Shown: positions 7,721 to 17,533 of the stretch, one piece after another
How positions within the stretch are numbered: position 1 is the first letter of the stretch
Layout of the letters: every line of letters starts with the position of its first letter
From: CBDDLD01 sp965250025
GTDB lineage: Bacteria; Bacteroidota; Bacteroidia; Flavobacteriales; Flavobacteriaceae
NCBI GenBank assembly: GCA_965250025.1
Contig: OZ252283.1
Span: 62,001-126,000 of the forward strand
DNA length: 64,000 bases
Reading direction: 5' to 3'
Translations under genes and position numbers: made by a program
Notes under the pieces: generated by a model
What the model was told of the DNA's origin: nothing
Seen by the model: the letters and a program-made list of their open reading frames with translations, nothing else
Database searches by the model: none

Positions 7721-9499
7721 TTAGGATGTAAAATTAATCAATTCTCTACGATAAGCCGTTAGCAACTTGGATTTAGAAACAAAACCATAATACTTTTCAT
7801 TTCTGATGACGGGTAAATTCCAGGCTCCAGAATCCTGAAATTTTTTCATGACTTGTTGCATGGAATCCTTTTCGTAGATGATCAGCTCAGGCGGTTTATG
7901 CATAAAGGTTTCAACCATCGTAGACTGATAAAGACTCTGATCGAACATTACAGTTCTGATATCGTCAAGTAAGATCACACCAACAAAATTGTTGGCATCA
8001 TCCGTTACAGGGAACAGATTTCTGTTAGATTTAGAAACCCCTTGAATAAGCATATCTCCTAAGCTCATTTCCGGATGCAATGCAATGAAATTGCGCTCGA
8101 TAACACTATCGAGTTTCATTAGGGCTAACACACTTTTATCCTTATCTTGAGTCAATAAAGCACCTTTTTCTGCCAATTCTTTAGTATATATGGTATGATC
8201 CAAGCCATTTTTATTGATAATAAATGACATGGACACGGTAATCATTAGTGGCACAAAAAGTTCATAACCACCAGTAATCTCTGCAATTAAGAAGATCGCG
8301 GTTAAAGGGGCGTGAAGCACACCGGCAATAAGTCCGGCCATACCTACTAATGTGAAATTGGCTTCCGAAACATTAAATCCCAAACCCAAATTATTGATGA
8401 CTTTTGCGACGACGTTACCCAGAGCACTACCCATAACCATGGTAGGGATTATAATTCCACCAGATCCTCCGGCAGCAAAAGTGGTTGTCATGGCTATGGC
8501 CTTAAAAATAGTAATACCAAAGAGTAAGCCAATGACAATCCATATGTTATCGATATAAGCATCAAAAGGCGTATTACCCAGCGCTTTGATATCATTTCCA
8601 ATCATAAGATCATTAATAAAACCAAAACCTTCCCCATAGAGTGGAGGAATAAAGAATAGCATCACACCAATGGCCAAACCACCAATAATGAGTTTTTGTC
8701 GCGCTGATTTTAGGCGATTAAACAAATTTGTGATGCCGAAATATATTTTTGAAAAGTAGATAGAGGCAACTCCGGTGCCAACACCCAGCAAGATATAAAA
8801 CAAAGTATCTTTAATCGCAAACCGTTCAGAAACTGTAAAATTGAAAAGAATCTCATCGCCCAAAAAGAAGTATGAGGTAATTACGGAAGATACGGAAGCT
8901 ATCAGTAAGGGCAAAAGCGATGCAAACGTTAGGTCGAGGCTGAACACTTCTATAGCAAAAATAATGGCAGCAATTGGCGATTTAAATATAGAGGCAATGG
9001 CTCCGGCAGCAGCACAACCAATCAGTAAGCTTCTTGTTTTTCTATCAATATGTAATAGTCTGCCTAGATTAGAACTTACTGCAGCAGCAGAGGCAATGGC
9101 CGGACCAAGCAACCCTACAGAACCTCCAAACCCAACAGTCAAAGGCGCAGTGATCAGAGGCAGGTATATTTTTTTTCTATCGATAAGCCCATCCTTTTTG
9201 GATAGCGAGAATAATATAGAAGGAATGGCATGGTCTACAGGTTTTTTAGAGACATATTTTACAAACAGATAGACTAACAATATGCCGATAACCGGTAATA
9301 TGAAATACAATTGATTGTTAGAAAATGCGATACCACTTTCTAATATAGACTCAATAGCGTAGGTGACATTCTTTATAATAACGGAAACAATTCCTGCTAA
9401 AAGACCAATGATAAGGCTTAATAAGAAAACAAAGTTTTTTTCGGAGATATGTTTGTACCTCCAAATAAGTACGCGTTTGAAAAAGTTAGACTTTGGCAT
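7721..9499 (-). CDS. ClC-type chloride channel/transporter with CBS domains
   Basis: 592 residues: a ClC membrane domain (about 20-440) followed by two CBS domains (about 465-590, including VMFDQSLYQSTMVETFMHK). Family motifs are present: GFGGSVGL near 123-130, KSPIAAIIFAIEVFSLDLT and GGSGGIIIPTMVMGSALG. One striking change is that the segment usually reading GLEAP or GREGP, which carries the gating glutamate, reads G129-L-L-G-P133 here. The glutamate is replaced by leucine (L131). In characterised ClCs that residue couples protons to chloride, so this protein may be an uncoupled channel (inference). It leads a probable operon with the 78-residue membrane protein. Confidence 0.9.
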   Translation of the reverse strand: MPKSNFFKRVLIWRYKHISEKNFVFLLSLIIGLLAGIVSVIIKNVTYAIESILESGIAFSNNQLYFILPVIGILLVYLFVKYVSKKPVDHAIPSILFSLSKKDGLIDRKKIYLPLITAPLTVGFGGSVGLLGPAIASAAAVSSNLGRLLHIDRKTRSLLIGCAAAGAIASIFKSPIAAIIFAIEVFSLDLTFASLLPLLIASVSSVITSYFFLGDEILFNFTVSERFAIKDTLFYILLGVGTGVASIYFSKIYFGITNLFNRLKSARQKLIIGGLAIGVMLFFIPPLYGEGFGFINDLMIGNDIKALGNTPFDAYIDNIWIVIGLLFGITIFKAIAMTTTFAAGGSGGIIIPTMVMGSALGNVVAKVINNLGLGFNVSEANFTLVGMAGLIAGVLHAPLTAIFLIAEITGGYELFVPLMITVSMSFIINKNGLDHTIYTKELAEKGALLTQDKDKSVLALMKLDSVIERNFIALHPEMSLGDMLIQGVSKSNRNLFPVTDDANNFVGVILLDDIRTVMFDQSLYQSTMVETFMHKPPELIIYEKDSMQQVMKKFQDSGAWNLPVIRNEKYYGFVSKSKLLTAYRRELINFTS

Positions 9500-9512
9500 T
9501 ATCTAAATCTAC

Positions 9513-9540
9513 TAAAAAATCCTGCATTATGCAGGATTTT
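9513..9540 (-). terminator. Intrinsic terminator of aspS
   Basis: A perfect 11-bp inverted repeat, AAAATCCTGCA / TGCAGGATTTT with a 3-nt loop (arms 9516-9526 and 9530-9540). On the minus strand it runs into TTTTTTAG. It sits right after the aspS stop and before the ClC gene. Confidence 0.85.
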
Positions 9541-9544
9541 ATAA

Positions 9545-11299
9545 TTATGACTTTAGATTGAGTTTTAAATTGAGTTCTTCCAATTGTTCATTATCGATAG
9601 GCGCAGGTGCATCGATCATAACATCTCGACCCGAATTGTTTTTTGGAAAAGCAATAAAATCTCTAATGGTTTCCTGACCTCCTAGTATAGCGACCAAGCG
9701 GTCTAAACCAAAAGCAATACCACCATGAGGTGGTGCACCATATTCAAAGGCATCCATCAGAAACCCGAATTGCGCGCGCGCTTCTTCTTCTGAGAACCCT
9801 AAGTGTTTTAGCATTATGGCTTGCGTTGCTTTATCATGAATACGAATGGATCCACCTCCAATTTCATTGCCATTCAATACCAAATCATAGGCGTTGGCTT
9901 TGACCTCACCGGGTTGGCTATCTAAAAGCTCTAATTGCCCGGGCTTTGGAGATGTGAAGGGGTGGTGCATAGCATGGTAGCGTTCGGTATCTTCATCCCA
10001 TTCCAATAATGGGAAATCAACAACCCATAACGGCGCAAATTCATCAGATTTACGTAAGCCTAAACGCTCTGCCAATTCCATACGTAAAGCACTCAGTTGT
10101 GCTCTTACTTTATGGGTGTCTCCCGATAACACACAGATAAGATCACCAGGTTTTGCACCTGTAACTTCTGCCCATTTTGCCAAATCGTCCTGATCGTAAA
10201 ATTTATCTACAGACGATTTATAAGTGCCATCTTCGTTACATCGGCAATAGACCATTCCTAAAGCACCTACCTGAGGTCGCTTAACCCAGTCAATAAGCTT
10301 GTCGATCTCTTTTCGGGTATATGTGTTGGCTCCCGGTACGGCGATACCTACGACCAATTCGGCAGAATTGAAAACGTTAAATTCTTTATGTTGAGCTACT
10401 GCATTTAATTCTCCGAACTGCATGCCAAATCGAATGTCTGGTTTGTCATTACCGTACAAACGCATGGCATCATCAAATGTCATTCTTGGAAATTCGCCAA
10501 TTTCGACGCCATTGATTTCCTTGAGCAAATGGCGGGTAAGACCTTCAAAGGTGTTAAGGATATCTTCCTGTTCTACAAACGCCATTTCGCAATCTATTTG
10601 AGTGAACTCCGGTTGTCGATCGGCTCTTAGATCTTCATCTCTAAAACACTTTACAATTTGAAAATACTTATCCATGCCTCCTACCATAAGTAATTGCTTG
10701 AAGGTTTGAGGCGATTGGGGTAAAGCATAAAACTGCCCTTCGTTCATACGTGATGGCACTACAAAATCGCGGGCACCTTCCGGCGTAGATTTTATAAGAT
10801 AAGGCGTTTCTACTTCTACAAAATCGGAACTAGATAAATAGTTTCTTACCGCTTGAGTAACTTTATGTCTGAAGATCAGATTATTCTTTACAGGATTACG
10901 ACGAATATCGAGGTAACGGTATTGCATGCGTAATTCTTCACCACCGTCGGTAGTGTCTTCTATGGTAAAAGGAGGTACTAAAGCACTGTTCAGAATGTTT
11001 AATTCGGATACTAAAACTTCAATTTCACCTGTGGGGATATTTGGATTCTTAGATGCACGTTCAACCACAGTACCTTTAGCCTGAACTACAAATTCACGCC
11101 CAAGCTTTTGAGCTTTTTCCATGAGGTCTTTTGCGGTGCGTTCTTCATCAAAGTATAATTGTGTGATGCCATACCGATCGCGCAGATCAACATAGATCAT
11201 AAACCCTTTATCTCTTACACCTTGTACCCATCCGGAAAGTGTAACTTCCGTATTGCTATGTGCTGCTCTTAACTCACCACAATTATGACTTCTATACAT
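9545..11299 (-). CDS. aspS: Aspartyl-tRNA synthetase
   Basis: 584 residues, a bacterial-type class II synthetase. It has an N-terminal OB-fold anticodon-binding domain (about 1-110, VTLSGWVQGVRDKG), class II motif 2 (FRDEDLRADRQPEFTQIDCE), the bacterial GAD insertion (about 290-400), and motif 3 (GIAFGLDRLVAILGG) near the C-terminus. It charges tRNA-Asp. It is monocistronic, with a good promoter at 11352-11381 and its own terminator. Confidence 0.97.
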   Translation of the reverse strand: MYRSHNCGELRAAHSNTEVTLSGWVQGVRDKGFMIYVDLRDRYGITQLYFDEERTAKDLMEKAQKLGREFVVQAKGTVVERASKNPNIPTGEIEVLVSELNILNSALVPPFTIEDTTDGGEELRMQYRYLDIRRNPVKNNLIFRHKVTQAVRNYLSSSDFVEVETPYLIKSTPEGARDFVVPSRMNEGQFYALPQSPQTFKQLLMVGGMDKYFQIVKCFRDEDLRADRQPEFTQIDCEMAFVEQEDILNTFEGLTRHLLKEINGVEIGEFPRMTFDDAMRLYGNDKPDIRFGMQFGELNAVAQHKEFNVFNSAELVVGIAVPGANTYTRKEIDKLIDWVKRPQVGALGMVYCRCNEDGTYKSSVDKFYDQDDLAKWAEVTGAKPGDLICVLSGDTHKVRAQLSALRMELAERLGLRKSDEFAPLWVVDFPLLEWDEDTERYHAMHHPFTSPKPGQLELLDSQPGEVKANAYDLVLNGNEIGGGSIRIHDKATQAIMLKHLGFSEEEARAQFGFLMDAFEYGAPPHGGIAFGLDRLVAILGGQETIRDFIAFPKNNSGRDVMIDAPAPIDNEQLEELNLKLNLKS

Positions 11300-11351
11300 A
11301 ATTAAAATTTAATTCGGTTCACCTTCATCAAGGCTATGATGAATGAGGATG

Positions 11352-11381
11352 CAAATTTAAGGAACTTAACGTATTATCAAA
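11352..11381 (-). promoter_or_regulatory. Promoter of aspS
   Basis: TTTG (11381-11378), an 18-nt spacer, then TAAATTTG (11359-11352): a full match to the Bacteroidota -33/-7 consensus. The predicted leader is about 47 nt. Confidence 0.75.
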
Positions 11382-11387
11382 TAAAAA

Positions 11388-11412
11388 GCCCCAACAATTG
11401 TTGGGGCCTTCT
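11388..11412 (-). terminator. Intrinsic terminator of the efflux operon
   Basis: A perfect 20-bp palindrome GCCCCAACAATTGTTGGGGC (11388-11407) follows the RND transporter stop and runs into TTTTTA on the minus strand. Confidence 0.85.
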
Positions 11413-11417
11413 CGCTA

Positions 11418-14400
11418 TTAATCAACTTTAGTATTCAGAACTAAAGCTTCCTTTTCCGGAAGCGGTGCATAAGGTTCCGCTTCCTGTGGTTGGGTTCGGA
11501 ATTTTCGCTTCAACCACATTTTAAATCGTGTCACTAAATAGAATAGTATAGGAACAACTATAAGTGTTAAGAATGTTGCTATAAACAGGCCATAGATTAC
11601 CGTCCAGGCTAATGGTCCCCAGAAGATCACATTATCGCCACCAAAATATATATTAGCATCAAAATCCTGGAATAGGGTAAAGAAGTTGATGTTTAATCCG
11701 GTCGCTAATGGTATAAGCCCTAATATGGTTGTGATAGCTGTTAAGAGTACTGGTCTTAAACGAGCTTTACCTCCTTTTACAATTGCTTCCAGAAGGTCTT
11801 CGGTTTCAAGATAATTGTCCTCATCAATATTTTTCTCTACTTTCTTTCGATCAATAAGTAGTTGAGTATAATCGAGGAGTACCACACCATTATTTACTAC
11901 AATACCGGCCAAAGATATGATGCCCATCATGGTCATCATGATCACAAAAGCACTACCTGTAGCTACAATACCGCCAAAAACACCTATTAAGCTCAGGAAT
12001 ATTGCCAGCATAATAATTCCGGGTTTAGAAATTGAATTGAACTGGAAGATGAGGATAAAGAAGATCAATCCTAAACCGGTAAAGAAGGCACCCATTAAAA
12101 AGGCCATTTGTTTGTTTTGTTCTTCGATCTGACCGGTATAATCAATCTTTACAGTATCTGGCTTTTCAGTAAAGGTTTGCATTTCATTTTGAATCTGAGA
12201 TACAATAGCTTGAGCATCAGTAAAACCTGGTGCTAAAGCAGAATATACGGTAACCACACGTTTAACTTCTCTGTGTTTAATGGCACTAAATCCAGAAGTG
12301 TTATTTTGTTTAGCAACTGCCGATATAGGAATTTCTCTAACTTCGCCACTATTTAGATCTTTAAATGTGATCTTTTGATTAAAGATAGCACTGGTATTAT
12401 ATCGGTTGTCTTTATTGAAACGGACATAGATGTCGTAATCTTCTCCGCCTTCTTTATACACACCGGCTTTAGCACCAAAGATGGAATTACGCAATTGCTG
12501 TCCTACCTGTCCTGCAGATACGCCCAGTTCTCCAGATTTTTTACGATCAACCTGAACCAACATAGAAGGCTTTGATTTGTTCACATCAATCTTTAACTCA
12601 TCAATACCTTGAATGTTCTTTGAGTTGATGAAATCTCTCATCTTTTCAGCCGTAGCGATCAACTCTGAATAGTCATCCCCTTCCAATTCGATATTAATTG
12701 GATATCCGGCTGGAGGACCTACGGCATCTTTTTCAACAGATATGGCCACACCAGGATAGATGTCTTTGAGTGATTCCTGTACTTTTTTCAATAACGCATT
12801 ACTATCAGCGCCTTCCCTGAATTTGTATTCTCTCATGGTGGCAGTGATCTTCCCACGATGTGGCATTTCAGCAGAAGACCCACCATCGGTTTGAGGGTTT
12901 CCGGCACCTTCACCAACCTGAGATACGGCACTTTCGGTTAAGAAATTGAAATCGCCATTTTTATAAGCTTCATCCTGAATAATAGCATATACACGTTTTT
13001 CGATATCAGCAGTTATGGCATTGGTTTTTTCAATATCTGTACCTTCAGGATACTCGATATAGACAATGATCTGATTAGGTGTGTTATCCGGAAAGAATTC
13101 TACCTTCGTACGCTGACTGGCAACAGAAGCTCCAAAGCCCATGAATGCAATTATGAGTAGCAAGAAAGTGCCTATGGCTATTAAACCGGGTTTTCTACCT
13201 TTTAATGCTCCTCTAAGTGTTCTTTCGTAAAAGCGTTCCCATTTTGGTAGGATACGGTTCTGAAATCCGTTAGCCCATTTTCTTAAGAATATTCTATAGA
13301 TCCAAAGCATGATGGCAGTAAATACCATTAATGTTCCCAAGGCTCTGTATGGACCACCAACTAACATGATAAGTACCCCTAAACCAACAACTATGGACGA
13401 AATAATAATGATATTCTTTAAAGGCATGTCTTTATCTTCAGTAGTCATGAATTGAGATACTAAAACCGAGTTAAAGAAGATCGCAACAAATAATGATGAA
13501 CCCAATACAACGGATAGCGTTACCGGGAAATAGATCATGAATTGCCCCATAACACCCGGCCATAAACCTAGTGGTACGAAGGCTGCTACTGTAGTTAATG
13601 TCGATATGATGATTGGAAATGCAATTTCACCGATTCCTTTCTTAGCGGCTTCAATTCTAGGCATGCCTTCGTCCATGAGACGGTAGACATTTTCAACCAC
13701 TACAATACCATTATCTACCAACATTCCCAGCCCCATGATCAAACCAAAAAGGATCATCGTATTCATGGTATATCCGAACAGGCTTAAAATCATAAGTGAC
13801 ATGAACATAGACATTGGAATCGCAAATCCTACGAAAAGTGCGTTTTTAAACCCTAAAAAGAACATTAATACGGTGACCACGAGGATAATACCAAAAATGA
13901 TATTATTCACTAAATCGTCCACCTGGCCTATTGTTTTTGAAGACTGATCATTAGCAATGGTTACCTCAAGGTCTTGAGGGAAAACATCTTCTACTGCTTT
14001 ATCAACAATAACTTGTATCTGTTCTGCAGCCGCTACCATGTTTTTACCTGCTCGTTTTTTAACATCAAGCATCACTACCGGGTGTCCAAATTCTCGGGCA
14101 TAAGTCGTTTTGTCTTCGTCTTTGAAGGATACCACAGCAATATCTTTGAGATACGTAGAATTGCCATTTTCAGATTTCACCACGAAATTATCAAGTTCTG
14201 AAGGGTCTTCAATTTCTCCAAGAATTCTTATGGTTCTTCGTTGACCACTGGTAATTAAATTTCCGGCTGATATGGTTGTGTTTTCGGCACTGATGGAGTT
14301 AATGACATCGTCAAAACTCACTTGGGCTGCCATCATTTTATAAATGTCAACGGCAACTTCTACTTCGCGTTCCTGAGCACCTCTAATATCGACTTGTTTG

Positions 14401-14966
14401 ATCTCCTGTAGGCTTTCGATCTCATCTTCGAGATATTCGCCATATTCTTTAAGCTTATCTACCGGATAATCGCCCGAAATATTAATGTTAAGAATCGGAA
14501 TTTCTTCAGACATACTAAGGTCAAACACGTTAGGTTCTACTTTAGCGCCGTTGAATGTTGGCCAATCCTCACTTGCAGTTTCAGAATCTACTTCGTCTTT
14601 TACTTTCTGTTTGGCAGCATCTACTGTAATATTCTCATCAAACTCAACAATGATTATGGAATAATCTTCCTGAGATGTAGAGGTGATTTCTATCACATTA
14701 CTTACTGTTTTTAGTTGATCTTCTAGTGGATCAGTAATCAACTTTTCAATATCTTCAGCTGTATTGCCTGGAAAAACAGAACTTATATAGATTTTAGTTT
14801 CTTTAATCTCCGGGAAGTTTTCTCTGGGCATTTTAAAAAATGCCGACATCCCGAGAATCAAGATCACTGCGATCAAGACATACATGGTCGTTTTATTACC
14901 TATAGCCCATGAAGACAGCAGAAACTCCTTATTTACCTTTTTTTGCTTTTTCTCTTTTTTGGTCAT
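11418..14966 (-). CDS. RND efflux transporter, inner-membrane subunit (AcrB-like)
   Basis: 1182 residues with the two-fold repeated RND layout: one N-terminal helix (about 27-46), a large periplasmic loop, helices 2-6 with LGMLVDNGIVVVENVYRLMDE, a second periplasmic loop, and a second helix set including SLAGIVVNNGVVLLDYTQLL. These stretches carry the proton-relay region. It exports drugs, metals or lipophilic compounds using the proton gradient. It is the last gene of the TetR-TolC-fusion-RND operon, starting 25 bases after the fusion-protein stop. It is longer than AcrB (about 1050), mainly through a linker of roughly 40 residues between the two halves and a charged C-terminal tail. Substrates cannot be told from sequence. 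Confidence 0.93.
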   Translation of the reverse strand: MTKKEKKQKKVNKEFLLSSWAIGNKTTMYVLIAVILILGMSAFFKMPRENFPEIKETKIYISSVFPGNTAEDIEKLITDPLEDQLKTVSNVIEITSTSQEDYSIIIVEFDENITVDAAKQKVKDEVDSETASEDWPTFNGAKVEPNVFDLSMSEEIPILNINISGDYPVDKLKEYGEYLEDEIESLQEIKQVDIRGAQEREVEVAVDIYKMMAAQVSFDDVINSISAENTTISAGNLITSGQRRTIRILGEIEDPSELDNFVVKSENGNSTYLKDIAVVSFKDEDKTTYAREFGHPVVMLDVKKRAGKNMVAAAEQIQVIVDKAVEDVFPQDLEVTIANDQSSKTIGQVDDLVNNIIFGIILVVTVLMFFLGFKNALFVGFAIPMSMFMSLMILSLFGYTMNTMILFGLIMGLGMLVDNGIVVVENVYRLMDEGMPRIEAAKKGIGEIAFPIIISTLTTVAAFVPLGLWPGVMGQFMIYFPVTLSVVLGSSLFVAIFFNSVLVSQFMTTEDKDMPLKNIIIISSIVVGLGVLIMLVGGPYRALGTLMVFTAIMLWIYRIFLRKWANGFQNRILPKWERFYERTLRGALKGRKPGLIAIGTFLLLIIAFMGFGASVASQRTKVEFFPDNTPNQIIVYIEYPEGTDIEKTNAITADIEKRVYAIIQDEAYKNGDFNFLTESAVSQVGEGAGNPQTDGGSSAEMPHRGKITATMREYKFREGADSNALLKKVQESLKDIYPGVAISVEKDAVGPPAGYPINIELEGDDYSELIATAEKMRDFINSKNIQGIDELKIDVNKSKPSMLVQVDRKKSGELGVSAGQVGQQLRNSIFGAKAGVYKEGGEDYDIYVRFNKDNRYNTSAIFNQKITFKDLNSGEVREIPISAVAKQNNTSGFSAIKHREVKRVVTVYSALAPGFTDAQAIVSQIQNEMQTFTEKPDTVKIDYTGQIEEQNKQMAFLMGAFFTGLGLIFFILIFQFNSISKPGIIMLAIFLSLIGVFGGIVATGSAFVIMMTMMGIISLAGIVVNNGVVLLDYTQLLIDRKKVEKNIDEDNYLETEDLLEAIVKGGKARLRPVLLTAITTILGLIPLATGLNINFFTLFQDFDANIYFGGDNVIFWGPLAWTVIYGLFIATFLTLIVVPILFYLVTRFKMWLKRKFRTQPQEAEPYAPLPEKEALVLNTKVD

Positions 14967-14991
14967 TTCTTAAGTTTTTAAATCCTTTAGA

Positions 14992-16164
14992 TTATTTTTT
15001 TATATCAAGAATCTTAACTTGTTGGTCATCTCTAACACTACGAGCACCCTCTTTGATAATCTCACTACCGTTTTCAATACCGGTAAGCACTTCTATATAA
15101 TCGCCCTGTGTTTTGCCGGTTTCAATAATGACACGTTTAGCTTTTGCTTTTTGATCTGATTTGTCAGCTATAGTATATATATACTGTTTGCCTTCGGCAT
15201 TCTCAGAGATGATACTCTGAGGAATAAGAATGGCTTTTTCGTTAGTGTAATCGTTAATTTTTAGTTTGGCAGTAAGGTTAGGTTTAATAGCATTGTTCTT
15301 ATTGGGAACACCAACCTGTATCTTAAACGTACGATTTGCAGGATTGATAAAACTTCCGGCCTGACGTACTTTTGAATTAAGGGATTCTCCAAGAACCGGG
15401 AATTCTATTTCAACATTTTTACCCACTGTAACATTCGATATATAGGATTCAGGAACATCAGTTTCGATGTACATGTCTTTTAGATTTACAATTCTAAACA
15501 ATTGCGATTGTCCTGGTGCTACTACACTTCCCTGATCGGTTAACACATCATCAATAGTTCCTGAGAAAGGTGCTCTTACCACAGTTTTTGCAATTTGTTC
15601 TTTCAGTTGATCCACTGCTTTTTGTTGTGCTTCATAGCTCGATTTGGCTTGTAAAAATTGAATTTCACTACCAATTTTTTGATCCCAAAGACGCTTTTGA
15701 CGCTCAAAAGTTGTTTTGGCAAGATCTGCCTGAATTTGTAATTGCGCCACTTGCTGGCTAAGGCCACCGTCATCTATCTTGGCCAGAGTTTGCCCTTTGC
15801 TTACTTTTTGGCCTTCAGTGACATACACTTTGGTTAAGACTCCTGAATATTCCGGGTAGATGACAATATTTTGCTTGGTTGTGACATTACCCTGAAGTTC
15901 AACATAATGATTAAACACTTCTTCTTCTACGGTAAATGTTGTTATGAGTGGAATCTTTTCCTGAGGATCCAATTCTTTTATTCTTTTTTCTAACTGTTTT
16001 AACTGAGCAGCGATAGCCTGTTGTTTAGCATCCAATTCAGTTTTTTTAGCTCTGATCTGTTCTAAATTATCAGAAGCAACTAACGCTTCTACAGATTGCT
16101 TTTTATTACCGCCACAAGCCACTAAAACTAGTGCTAAAACGGTTAATGTTAATATATTTTTCAT
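14992..16164 (-). CDS. RND efflux periplasmic adaptor (membrane fusion lipoprotein)
   Basis: 390 residues from the ATG at 16164. I chose this start because a lipoprotein signal (MKNILTLTVLALVLVACGG) begins there. The frame also extends to an ATG at 16206, which would add 14 non-hydrophobic residues and overlap the TolC gene. After Cys17 comes a coiled coil with K/E/Q heptads (about 30-75), a lipoyl-like half (VTTKQNIVIYPEYSGVLTKV), an alpha-hairpin (about 150-190, QVAQLQIQADLAKTTFERQK), a second lipoyl half (VVRAPFSGTIDDVL) and beta-barrel domains. It bridges the RND pump and the TolC channel. Confidence 0.92.
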   Translation of the reverse strand: MKNILTLTVLALVLVACGGNKKQSVEALVASDNLEQIRAKKTELDAKQQAIAAQLKQLEKRIKELDPQEKIPLITTFTVEEEVFNHYVELQGNVTTKQNIVIYPEYSGVLTKVYVTEGQKVSKGQTLAKIDDGGLSQQVAQLQIQADLAKTTFERQKRLWDQKIGSEIQFLQAKSSYEAQQKAVDQLKEQIAKTVVRAPFSGTIDDVLTDQGSVVAPGQSQLFRIVNLKDMYIETDVPESYISNVTVGKNVEIEFPVLGESLNSKVRQAGSFINPANRTFKIQVGVPNKNNAIKPNLTAKLKINDYTNEKAILIPQSIISENAEGKQYIYTIADKSDQKAKAKRVIIETGKTQGDYIEVLTGIENGSEIIKEGARSVRDDQQVKILDIKK

Positions 16165-16186
16165 GGTAGCGATGTATTTTGAACGA

Positions 16187-17533
16187 TTAGTTTTGTGGAA
16201 TTTCATTTAGTACGGTTTCTAATTCTGTTTTATCAGTAATGACTTGTAACATGGCTCTCAGGTAGTCATCCTGAGCGGTGTATAATTGGGTTTGCGCCTG
16301 TCTGAGCTCAAAGCTAGAACCTACACCTTCAAAGAATTTGGTTTCATTCTTTTTTTCTATACGTTCAGCAAGCCTTAGATTTTCTTTTTTAATTTCATAG
16401 TCTTCAATGGCAAATTGATAATTACTTTTTGCTCGGGCTACTTGTAAGCGTAACTGTTGTGCAATATCAATCAGGTCTTCTTGAGATTTTTGTAAGTTGA
16501 TTTTTGCTCTTTGAGTTTTTGCAGATCTACTTAGTGAACTAAAAATAGGGATGTTGATACTTAAGCCTACTGATGAAAATCCTGCCCAACTTTGATCGCT
16601 ATCAAAGAATGTGAAATCATCACTAAAGCCTAAATAACCGCCATCCAGATAACCCGATATCCTCGGTAAAGCTCTACTTTTTTCAAGTTTTACTAGTAAC
16701 TCCTTTGAGGTCTTATCATTTTCAGCAATGATATAATCGATATTACCTTCAATGTTCTCTTTGGCATTTAACAATTCTAATGAAATATTTGAGAGTGTTA
16801 AGTTTTCAAGTGTATCTGTGAGTGTGGTATTGGTATTTAAATCCACACCAATAACAATGTTGAACATTTGATAGGCTATTAACTTTAAACGTGTGGCATT
16901 CTTAAGTGAACTTTCAATACCAGATAATGTGATCTGTAGTTGTTCTACACTTTCTTCTTCTTCAAGTCCGTTTTCAAAGATTTTAGTGGTTTCCTCAAGA
17001 TTACCTCTTAAAACGTCTCTATTTTTCATTAAAATCTGTTCGCTTTCTTCAGCCAATAGTACATTGCCATAGGCGTTAATAACGTTTTGTCTGACTTCCA
17101 AATCCGTTTTCTCTTTGGCATTTTTTGAAATTTCCAGGAACACTTTAGAGGATTGTAAACCAACAATATAAGACCCATCAAAAATAAGCTGGTCAAGTCT
17201 AGCGGTTGCATTGACATTTTGTTTAGTACCAAAAACCACTTCAGCAAATTCACCAGGTTCACCATCAAAAAACTCTGCAGGAACTACTGAGACCTGTTGT
17301 TTTAAAAAGTTTTGATAGTTTATACTTGCGTCTATTTGAGGTAAACCAGTGGCTATGGTTTCCCATTTTTGCTTTTCGGCAGCCTCTATATCTCTGGCAG
17401 CATTTTTAACGGCTCTATTATTTTCTAATGCAAAATCTATAGCTTCCTGTAAGCTAAAGCTCATTGCCGTGTCCTGAGCATGAGCAATGCCATAGCATAA
17501 ACTTAATAGGATTACAATTAAGGTTTTATTCAT
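16187..17533 (-). CDS. TolC-family outer-membrane efflux channel
   Basis: 448 residues with a cleavable signal peptide (ending ...GIAHAQ, about residue 19) and two internally related outer-membrane-efflux-protein repeats rich in long amphipathic helices (for example FALENNRAVKNAARDIEAAE). They form the trimeric tunnel across the periplasm and outer membrane. The gene overlaps the TetR gene by 8 bases and is followed after 22 bases by the adaptor gene, so all four genes form one operon. Confidence 0.93.
   Translation of the reverse strand: MNKTLIVILLSLCYGIAHAQDTAMSFSLQEAIDFALENNRAVKNAARDIEAAEKQKWETIATGLPQIDASINYQNFLKQQVSVVPAEFFDGEPGEFAEVVFGTKQNVNATARLDQLIFDGSYIVGLQSSKVFLEISKNAKEKTDLEVRQNVINAYGNVLLAEESEQILMKNRDVLRGNLEETTKIFENGLEEEESVEQLQITLSGIESSLKNATRLKLIAYQMFNIVIGVDLNTNTTLTDTLENLTLSNISLELLNAKENIEGNIDYIIAENDKTSKELLVKLEKSRALPRISGYLDGGYLGFSDDFTFFDSDQSWAGFSSVGLSINIPIFSSLSRSAKTQRAKINLQKSQEDLIDIAQQLRLQVARAKSNYQFAIEDYEIKKENLRLAERIEKKNETKFFEGVGSSFELRQAQTQLYTAQDDYLRAMLQVITDKTELETVLNEIPQN

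Noticed and set aside
8841..9272. Plus-strand ORF of 143 codons
   Set aside because: Antisense to the ClC membrane domain, which has clear family motifs; the composition is that of a shadow frame.
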